Shown: positions 1-4,441 of the stretch, one piece after another
Numbering within the stretch: the stretch's first letter is position 1
Layout: the number at the start of each line of letters is the position of its first letter
Assembly (NCBI GenBank): GCA_946405115.1
Contig: CAMJGB010000058.1
Location: 1 to 10,155 of the forward strand
DNA length: 10,155 nucleotides
Origin: an uncultured Clostridia bacterium
GTDB taxonomy: Bacteria > Bacillota > Clostridia > Saccharofermentanales > Saccharofermentanaceae
Direction: 5' to 3'
Made by a program: the position numbers and the translations under genes
The notes under the pieces: model-generated
Told to the model about the DNA's origin: nothing
Seen by the model: the letters and a program-made list of their open reading frames with translations, nothing else
Databases searched by the model: none

Positions 1-1
1 C

Positions 2-319
2 AGATCCGAATTTTATATCAAGACTTTGTTTAAGTGTTACGGAATAAAGTTTGACAGTATCGTTAATGCACAAAGGCACCTGGCGGAAGTTCAGAAGAAG
101 AAAAAAGAGATTCTTCCCCAGAAGGTGCCGAGTCACTATAGGATAAAGCTGCACATAGACGATGAGTCTGTTATCTGTTCATATGGTAAGGAATATGGTT
201 ACGATGCATTCCATCTTGATGCTCAGGATGATGAGTGGAAAGAGAAGATCATCAAGAAGGCTGAAGAAGTAAAGCGTAAGTGGGAATTAACGCACCCTAA
301 TCAGTTGCCTTTGGCATAA
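2..319 (+). CDS. Hypothetical protein, 3' part only (5' end outside window)
   Basis: The reading frame is open from the first bases of the window to the TAA at 317-319, so this is the C-terminal ~105 residues of a longer protein. A TTG at 26 could act as a start, but there is no Shine-Dalgarno sequence before it and the frame stays open upstream, so I treat the gene as cut by the window edge. The visible part is soluble, lysine-rich and has no membrane segment. It has a basic stretch (QKKKKEILPQK), a beta-like stretch (RIKLHIDDESVICSYG) and a charged C-terminal helix (EWKEKIIKKAEEVKRKWE). I do not recognise the family. Its last 19 bases overlap the end of the convergent RelA/SpoT-type gene. 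Confidence 0.7.
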   Translation, partial: RSEFYIKTLFKCYGIKFDSIVNAQRHLAEVQKKKKEILPQKVPSHYRIKLHIDDESVICSYGKEYGYDAFHLDAQDDEWKEKIIKKAEEVKRKWELTHPNQLPLA

Positions 320-1362
320 CGCTCGCGCTGTCTTAATATCCTTGCAGTATTGCGTTCAGCCTGAATCTCCTTGGGCGTAAGCATCGAGAAATACTTCATA
401 AGTTCAGCTTCACTGTAATCGCCTGCAATGAGGATTGCACGGCAGATATAGTACAAGCCGACGAATGACGAGAATTCTTCGATCTCCATCATTGAGAGTG
501 AATCCTTCGCAAGTGTGATCGCGAGATCATGATGTGTTCTGATCGCTTCAACAAGAGCACCGAGATCGTGTATGCCGAGGAACGAGAGCTGCTTGAGATA
601 AGGATCTGCATTCGCATGTATGATGTTCGCTCCGGTAAGCTCGGCAATCTCATCGATAAGCTTGATGTAATCGGAGTTGTATTTCATGAATTCACGCAAG
701 CTCAATGTATCGAGAGCGATGTCTGCAACCTCGCCCTTCTGGAGTCTGTCGATGACGTTCGCACTGTAGACTTCCAATGTATGCTTGATCCTAAGAAATC
801 CCTCATCAGCAACCTCGAGAAGGCTTGCCATACGGGAGAATTCACGGCGTACGTGAAGAGGAACTCCGAACTCGTTCTTATAACCTAAGTCGTGCTCGAT
901 CTCAGCCCATGTATGCTGAAGAACCGTACGTATCTGAATCTCGAATTTGTATCTGCAAAGACGTGACGGATATTCGTCCGAATGCTTGAGTGAGCAGATG
1001 TAGTGAACTGAAAGATATCCGAAAGCGTTGGGGGAGAGAGTCGTACTCTTATCAACGCAGTTATTCCAGTCGATGACGAACATATCGCGGATAAGAGAAC
1101 TTATCATGTCGATCTGGTCGGTGAAATAACAAATGATTCTGAATCCTACAAGATCAGTAATGTCTGAAGCTGAAGAATACTTCTCGGGTTTACGGTCAAG
1201 CTTGCCTGCAACTGAATCCGCAGTCTTAACGCGGTGCTGGATCTGCATCGTATGTATGCCTGACTCGTTAAGAGCGTTGTTTATCTTCTGTTCGACTAAC
1301 GCATCGAGTTCTTTATAGTCTTCGATATGATCGAAGTAGCTTAACATCTTGATCGGAATCAT
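301..1362 (-). CDS. RelA/SpoT-domain nucleotide pyrophosphotransferase (small alarmone synthetase-like)
   Basis: This 353-residue cytosolic protein carries a RelA/SpoT synthetase domain at about residues 25-165. Family landmarks in order are HRVKTADSVAGKL (43-55, the R-K-S-K substrate motif), DITDLVGFRI (67-76, with Asp70 matching the metal-binding aspartate), GYLSVH (115-120, the stacking Tyr and His), and EIQIRT (141-146, with the second acidic catalytic residue Glu141) running into EIEHDLGYK. There is no HD hydrolase domain before it and no TGS/ACT regulatory domains after it, so it is a stand-alone synthetase type. It is longer than typical RelP/RelQ (~210-230 aa) because of a helical ~190-residue C-terminal extension. 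The expected reaction is pyrophosphate transfer from ATP to GTP/GDP. Some relatives instead modify tRNA or make other alarmones, and sequence alone does not decide. The ATG at 1362 has an in-frame stop just upstream and weak SD; Met6 (1347) is an alternative start. Confidence 0.85.
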   Translation of the reverse strand: MIPIKMLSYFDHIEDYKELDALVEQKINNALNESGIHTMQIQHRVKTADSVAGKLDRKPEKYSSASDITDLVGFRIICYFTDQIDMISSLIRDMFVIDWNNCVDKSTTLSPNAFGYLSVHYICSLKHSDEYPSRLCRYKFEIQIRTVLQHTWAEIEHDLGYKNEFGVPLHVRREFSRMASLLEVADEGFLRIKHTLEVYSANVIDRLQKGEVADIALDTLSLREFMKYNSDYIKLIDEIAELTGANIIHANADPYLKQLSFLGIHDLGALVEAIRTHHDLAITLAKDSLSMMEIEEFSSFVGLYYICRAILIAGDYSEAELMKYFSMLTPKEIQAERNTARILRQRERYAKGN

Positions 1363-1383
1363 ACATATATGCTAACACAATCA

Positions 1384-1392
1384 GGCTTATAC
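1384..1392 (-). promoter_or_regulatory. Possible -10 region for the RelA/SpoT-type gene
   Basis: On the minus strand the sequence GTATAAG follows the terminator T-run, about 22-28 bases before the ATG at 1362. It resembles a -10 box, but I see no good -35 at the right spacing, where the terminator stem lies. The gene therefore either has a weak promoter here or depends on read-through. Confidence 0.3.
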
Positions 1393-1425
1393 AAAAAGGC
1401 TGTCCCGTTATCCGAGACAGCCTTT
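1393..1425 (-). terminator. Rho-independent terminator after the XRE regulator gene
   Basis: Perfect 10-bp arms (AAAGGCTGTC at 1395-1404 and GACAGCCTTT at 1416-1425) enclose an 11-base loop. Read on the minus strand, the hairpin runs directly into five T residues (1397-1393). It sits 14 bases past the stop of the XRE gene, so it ends the DUF2975-XRE transcript and separates it from the RelA/SpoT-type gene. The + strand side has only a short T run (1423-1425), so termination should favour the minus strand. Confidence 0.88.
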
Positions 1426-1438
1426 ACGCTGATGGTTC

Positions 1439-1648
1439 TCAGTCTTTGCTGTATTCGAGAATGTCTCCCGGCTGGCAGTCCAAAGCCTCACATATTGCTA
1501 CCAGGGTGGAGAACCTTATGGCCGATATCTTGCCGTTTTTCATCTTAGAAAGGTTGACGTTTGAGACACCGACCTTCTCGGCAAGTTCGTTAAGCGACAT
1601 CTTCCTGTCCGCCATGACGCGGTCAAGTCTAAGTATTATCTGTCCCAT
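1439..1648 (-). CDS. XRE/Cro-CI family HTH regulator, YozG-like
   Basis: The 69-residue protein is almost entirely one Cro/CI-type helix-turn-helix domain (HTH_26/YozG style). The recognition unit is about residues 18-38 (MSLNELAEKVGVSNVNLSKMK), followed by the typical RFSTLVAICEALDCQPGDILEY helices (46-66). It is expected to bind DNA as a dimer. A near-perfect SD (AGGAGG, 1655-1660) overlaps the stop codon of the preceding DUF2975 gene and sits 6 bases before the ATG, so the two genes are translationally coupled and co-transcribed, and a terminator follows. Pairing of DUF2975 membrane proteins with this small regulator is a recurrent arrangement in Firmicutes. Autoregulation of the shared promoter is likely but inferred. 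No effector domain is present. Confidence 0.93.
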   Translation of the reverse strand: MGQIILRLDRVMADRKMSLNELAEKVGVSNVNLSKMKNGKISAIRFSTLVAICEALDCQPGDILEYSKD

Positions 1649-1654
1649 ACCGCA

Positions 1655-1660
1655 CCTCCT
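1655..1660 (-). promoter_or_regulatory. Strong ribosome binding site of the XRE gene, overlapping the upstream stop
   Basis: AGGAGG on the minus strand begins inside the TAA stop of the DUF2975 gene (1660-1662) and lies 6 bases before the XRE start. This shows tight coupling and supports the start chosen. Confidence 0.85.
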
Positions 1661-2238
1661 TACAGCGTCTCATCCGACTGGATCTGCAAGGTCTTGCCAT
1701 AATCCATGATGTTGTAGATTACCCATGTGGCAAGTGCACTTAAGACACCCCAGGCTGCTCCGAGTGTTGTAAGAAGCAATGCGCTTATTACGATCATTAC
1801 GATGAGGATCTTCTTTATAACCTTATCGGTGAACGGTGTCTCTTCAGTCTCAATTGCAGTGAATGTTGACTGGAGAAGCTTTGTAAGTACTGCAGCAATC
1901 AATGTCGCACCGGCAACGATCATCAGATAAGTGGACATTGCAAATGTCATTGGGTACTCATCGATAAAAGACTGCACAGAGGGGATATCCGAATGCCATG
2001 TTCCGGCACTGCCGATATCGAAGCTTGATACCTGGAGTTTATCTGTATCGATTTTGCCCTCTTCCTGGTAGTAGGCAAGCTTAGGCTCAAGCTCTGTTTT
2101 GTTAGTGAATATGTATGCAGATCCTGCGACTGCCAAAATGCATCCTATTATGCAAAGTACAAAAAGGATCTTGGCTACTATCTTGCCTGCGTGGCTGCTC
2201 TTCTTTATTCTCTCAAGTTTTGTGTTCATCTCATTCAT
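1660..2238 (-). CDS. DUF2975-type four-helix membrane protein
   Basis: This integral membrane protein is about 192 residues from the start chosen here. Hydrophobic segments lie at about 21-43, 98-120, 142-160 and 161-178, with an extracytoplasmic loop of ~55 residues after the first. Marks of the DUF2975 family are the acidic-to-PF motif ETEETPF (~130-136) before the third helix and the C-terminal tail ending in QSDETL. The frame can be read back to a GTG at 2298, but that codon lies inside a consensus promoter (-35 2313-2318, -10 2290-2295), so it cannot be the start. The ATG at 2238 has GGAG 9 bases upstream (2248-2251) and fits best; the ATG at 2253 is a second option. The partner gene is the XRE regulator immediately downstream. 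The molecular function of DUF2975 proteins is not established; a membrane sensor or regulator partner is inference. Confidence 0.85.
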   Translation of the reverse strand: MNEMNTKLERIKKSSHAGKIVAKILFVLCIIGCILAVAGSAYIFTNKTELEPKLAYYQEEGKIDTDKLQVSSFDIGSAGTWHSDIPSVQSFIDEYPMTFAMSTYLMIVAGATLIAAVLTKLLQSTFTAIETEETPFTDKVIKKILIVMIVISALLLTTLGAAWGVLSALATWVIYNIMDYGKTLQIQSDETL

Positions 2239-2289
2239 GACTGTTTTCTCCATTTCTTGTAAGTAAAAGTCGTCTTCGAAGATGGCTTT

Positions 2290-2318
2290 ACTATACACTG
2301 TGGATTAAACGAAGTCAA
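2290..2318 (-). promoter_or_regulatory. Sigma-A type promoter of the DUF2975-XRE operon
   Basis: On the minus strand TTGACT (2313-2318) and TATAGT (2290-2295) are separated by exactly 17 bases, each differing from consensus by one base. The predicted transcript start is near 2283, about 45 bases before the ATG at 2238. This is the best-matching promoter in the window. Confidence 0.8.
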
Positions 2319-2324
2319 TAACAA

Positions 2325-2352
2325 TTTAACGATAAACGTTAAAACATTAACG
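2325..2352. promoter_or_regulatory. Palindrome with a half-site repeat, candidate operator
   Basis: TTTAACG (2325-2331) and CGTTAAA (2337-2343) form a 7-bp inverted repeat around ATAAA, and TTAACG recurs at 2347-2352. It sits 6 bases upstream of the -35 box of the DUF2975-XRE promoter. It is too AT-rich and lacks a T-run, so it is not a good terminator. Binding by the XRE regulator encoded in the same operon is a reasonable inference without direct proof. Confidence 0.45.
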
Positions 2353-2359
2353 AGATGAA

Positions 2360-3340
2360 TTAATAATCGATATCGAGTGTAAGCTCCAGAAGCCTGTCTA
2401 TAAGGGCCTTCTCGCGTGCTCTTTCACCGCCTATGGAGAAGCTGTCCACGACCTCGTTCGCCTTGATCGCGAGTTCTCTTGCCTTGGGCTTGTCGTGATG
2501 GATATTAAGCTCGTAGTAGCCTCTTATCCTGAAGCTGTTCGCGTCCTGATCCTTCTCGATCAAAGGCTTAAGGAAAGCGTAGTATTCATCGGCCTTGTCC
2601 GGTGTAATCTTAACGGCACTGTAGTAGTGAAGGAGCATAAGACGCACGCCTAAGTACGCGCGGATATCCGGGAGGTTTCTTATAACGGGCTCGTACTCAG
2701 AGATGAATGCATCGAGTTCCTCGAATCTCTCGTTCTCCTCAAGGTAGTATGCGTAAAACTGTATGTAATTGATCTTCTCGTAGATCTTGGCATCGACTGC
2801 TCCTAACTCCGCAAGGGACTTCACATTAAGGTCCTTGAAGGAAGTTCCTGTGCGCACCCTGTGTGCAAGCTCTCCCGAGTATCTTGCGACGGAGCTTTTC
2901 GAGGTGGCGAGCACCATGGCGTAGATCGTGACGGCAAGCTTTAAGATAGCCATAAATGCACCCGTAGCGAAAAGCGCCATAAGCAGCAACGGGGCGTTGT
3001 TGAAGAAGCCGATGACACACGGTATAACGAAGATCACGATAGAGATGTTGGCACACAAAAGAAGGTACATGTTCTCGTTTCTTGTAATCTTCTCGTGCGG
3101 CACATCCTTGGTTCTTTCAGGATCTAGTGTGGGGAAGGCGAGGATGCTAAGAAAACCTTTGCGCTTAATGTACTTGAACTTACCTTCGGGACTTCGCTCG
3201 AAGTGGAAGCCGAATATCTTGTAAGCACTTATCCTAAACAGGAATGTGGGCGCGAGGGCCGACTGAAGTAATACATATACTATGTTGCAAAGAATTGTTC
3301 CTGAATAACAAACCAGAAAAATGACCAGAATATTCGGCAT
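2360..3340 (-). CDS. Membrane protein with helical C-terminal tail, possibly an M50-like pseudo-protease
   Basis: The 326-residue protein has an N-terminal hydrophobic segment (about 3-28), a conserved-looking loop, two further segments (about 91-113 and 116-145), and a ~180-residue cytosolic tail of charged amphipathic helices resembling TPR-like repeats (e.g. YYLEENERFEELDAFISEYE at 198-217, KADEYYAFLKPLIEKDQ at 249-265). The stretch ISAYKIFGFHFERSPEGKFKYIKRKG (37-62) resembles the part that follows HExxH in a group of Firmicute M50 (site-2-protease-like) membrane proteins. Where HExxH would fall, the sequence reads LQSALAP (25-31), so the zinc ligands are absent. That relationship is from memory of the family pattern and is tentative. 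A GGAAGG ribosome site 6 bases before the ATG supports the start. It lies upstream of the DUF2975 promoter on the same strand, with no terminator between. Confidence 0.75.
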   Translation of the reverse strand: MPNILVIFLVCYSGTILCNIVYVLLQSALAPTFLFRISAYKIFGFHFERSPEGKFKYIKRKGFLSILAFPTLDPERTKDVPHEKITRNENMYLLLCANISIVIFVIPCVIGFFNNAPLLLMALFATGAFMAILKLAVTIYAMVLATSKSSVARYSGELAHRVRTGTSFKDLNVKSLAELGAVDAKIYEKINYIQFYAYYLEENERFEELDAFISEYEPVIRNLPDIRAYLGVRLMLLHYYSAVKITPDKADEYYAFLKPLIEKDQDANSFRIRGYYELNIHHDKPKARELAIKANEVVDSFSIGGERAREKALIDRLLELTLDIDY

Positions 3341-3385
3341 AAATGACCTTCCACCTAAGTTTTAAGCTAAACACGCTACTGTTAG

Positions 3386-3411
3386 ATTATATGTTATTAT
3401 TGTGATGTCAA
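3386..3411 (-). promoter_or_regulatory. Candidate promoter for the minus-strand membrane protein gene
   Basis: On the minus strand a perfect TATAAT (3386-3391) lies downstream of a perfect TTGACA (3406-3411), but the spacer is only 14 bases, short of the usual 16-18, so a different -35 may be used. The -35 region overlaps a small inverted repeat (ATGTC 3405-3409 / GACAT 3416-3420). The 97-base region is shared with the divergent + strand gene at 3438. Confidence 0.45.
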
Positions 3412-3437
3412 TAAAGACATGAAATGAGGGAAGTCAC

Positions 3438-4316
3438 ATGAATGAACAGACAGGAGAAAGCGGAGCTGCTACTGGTTTAAGAATTACTTTCGCCATCATT
3501 GCAGCATTCCTTGTAATGGGTTTTGCCACTAGCTTTTCGCTGTGGGCAACGGTGCTTAACAACCACTTCTGGAGCGATCTTATGCTCTCGGAGGAGGCGA
3601 TGGATGTCTTCACGGACAGCCTTGATGTAAGTCTTGAGGACTTCATCCTGGAGAATAATCCCAATGCACATCTCGATCTTGATGATGAGGACGAGATTAC
3701 GGAAGCTCTTGTTTCCGTAGTTATGCAGGATTATATCGAACTTATCGTTGAAGGTGACAGAGATGTCAATGAGGACAGATTCGATGAGTTCTTTGATGAG
3801 TACGGTGATGATCTTCTTGACGGATTTGACGGCCGTTATTCAAGCGTAAGAGAGCTTCGTGAGGAGTGCAAGGAATCCTTTCAGAATAAGCTTGATGAGT
3901 ATTATGACGAAGTAAAGCACGAAGATTATTTTGAGCTGTTCAGCAACTACAATAGTTGGGTAAGAAATAACATCATCAATATGGCTGTAACAGGCATTCT
4001 TATTGTTGGAAGTTTTGCTGTTCTTATTGCCATTCATAAGAATAAATTCCGCCCCGTAAGAGCATACGGTATATCCGTTACTGTTGCGCAGGGCATTAAT
4101 CTTTTCGGCTGGCTCATTATGGCAGCTGTTCTTAATATGGTTATCGAGGAGCAGTCTGACGGAACGCCTGTTGTTGAGCTTATCTCGGACTTCCTTCTTA
4201 AGTCCATGAGTATAATACTCACTGCTAATGTCATCGCTCTTATTCTCGGTATCGTAATGATCGTAGTAGGTGTGGTAGGAGCAAAAAATCATACAATTAG
4301 TACAATTGAGGAATAA
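3438..4316 (+). CDS. Four-segment membrane protein with a large acidic loop, unknown function
   Basis: This is a 292-residue protein that I do not recognise. A hydrophobic segment (about 16-40) is followed by a ~140-residue hydrophilic region (41-178) exceptionally rich in Asp/Glu, with runs such as DLDDEDEITEA (80-90) and NEDRFDEFFDEYGDDLLDGF (111-130). Three more hydrophobic segments come at about 182-200, 208-233 and 255-281. The positively charged links (HKNKFRPVR, 200-208) point to the acidic loop being extracytoplasmic and the N-terminus cytoplasmic. The loop could bind cations such as calcium, but it contains no clean EF-hand or DxDxDG repeat. The start is supported by GAGGGA (3426-3431) 6 bases before the ATG. 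The gene is divergent from the minus-strand block and appears monocistronic. The alternative reading on the opposite strand is a shadow frame. Confidence 0.85.
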   Translation: MNEQTGESGAATGLRITFAIIAAFLVMGFATSFSLWATVLNNHFWSDLMLSEEAMDVFTDSLDVSLEDFILENNPNAHLDLDDEDEITEALVSVVMQDYIELIVEGDRDVNEDRFDEFFDEYGDDLLDGFDGRYSSVRELREECKESFQNKLDEYYDEVKHEDYFELFSNYNSWVRNNIINMAVTGILIVGSFAVLIAIHKNKFRPVRAYGISVTVAQGINLFGWLIMAAVLNMVIEEQSDGTPVVELISDFLLKSMSIILTANVIALILGIVMIVVGVVGAKNHTISTIEE

Positions 4317-4355
4317 ACCGGTCAAAAATCTTTTTTGGTAAATCTGCATATAGAG

Positions 4356-4405
4356 CCCTCGGTTCTACGCCGGAGTACCCCTGTGTTAAAATCGAACCGT
4401 TAGGG
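4356..4405. promoter_or_regulatory. Imperfect inverted repeat flanking a promoter
   Basis: CCCTCGGTTC (4356-4365) can pair with GAACCG-TT-AGGG (4394-4405) through ten base pairs with a two-base bulge. The arms bracket the probable -10 box (4387-4392). It may be an operator or a coincidental fold. It is not part of a recognised riboswitch, and no T-run follows it. Confidence 0.35.
4363..4392 (+). promoter_or_regulatory. Candidate promoter for the BMP-domain gene
   Basis: TGTTAAAAT (4384-4392) matches an extended -10 (TGnTAnnAT). The best -35 at 18 bases spacing is TTCTAC (4363-4368), which is poor, as often seen with extended -10 promoters. Transcription would begin near 4399, giving a leader of about 43 bases. 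Unusually, the G-rich GGGTAGG stretch (4421-4427) is 14 bases from the ATG at 4442, too far for an ideal SD, and only AAAAGAA lies closer. An in-frame TAG at 4424-4426 excludes a longer protein. Confidence 0.5.
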
Positions 4406-4441
4406 GAGAGAAACGAAAAAGGGTAGGTTTATAAAAGAATA

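Noticed and set aside
529..888. A 119-codon + strand frame inside the RelA/SpoT-type gene
   Set aside because: It lies wholly antisense to a gene with clear conserved motifs, has no SD, and its translation resembles no protein family.
2239..2298. N-terminal extension of the DUF2975 protein from GTG 2298
   Set aside because: The codon sits between the -35 and -10 boxes of a consensus promoter and has no SD of its own.
4319..4340. A terminator after the acidic-loop protein gene (A-run and T-run at 4324-4336)
   Set aside because: The arms are only A/T runs with two bases of loop and no GC stem, so it would be a very weak hairpin.
3840..4349. A 169-codon minus-strand frame opposite the acidic-loop membrane protein gene
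   Set aside because: The + strand frame has a good ribosome site and a coherent membrane topology; the antisense frame is low-complexity Asn/Tyr/His-rich and has no start signal.
4317..4441. A possible riboswitch before the ParB-like/BMP gene
   Set aside because: Despite pairing potential, no purine, PreQ1, guanidine or other riboswitch core is recognisable, and the likely transcript start leaves only about 43 bases of leader.
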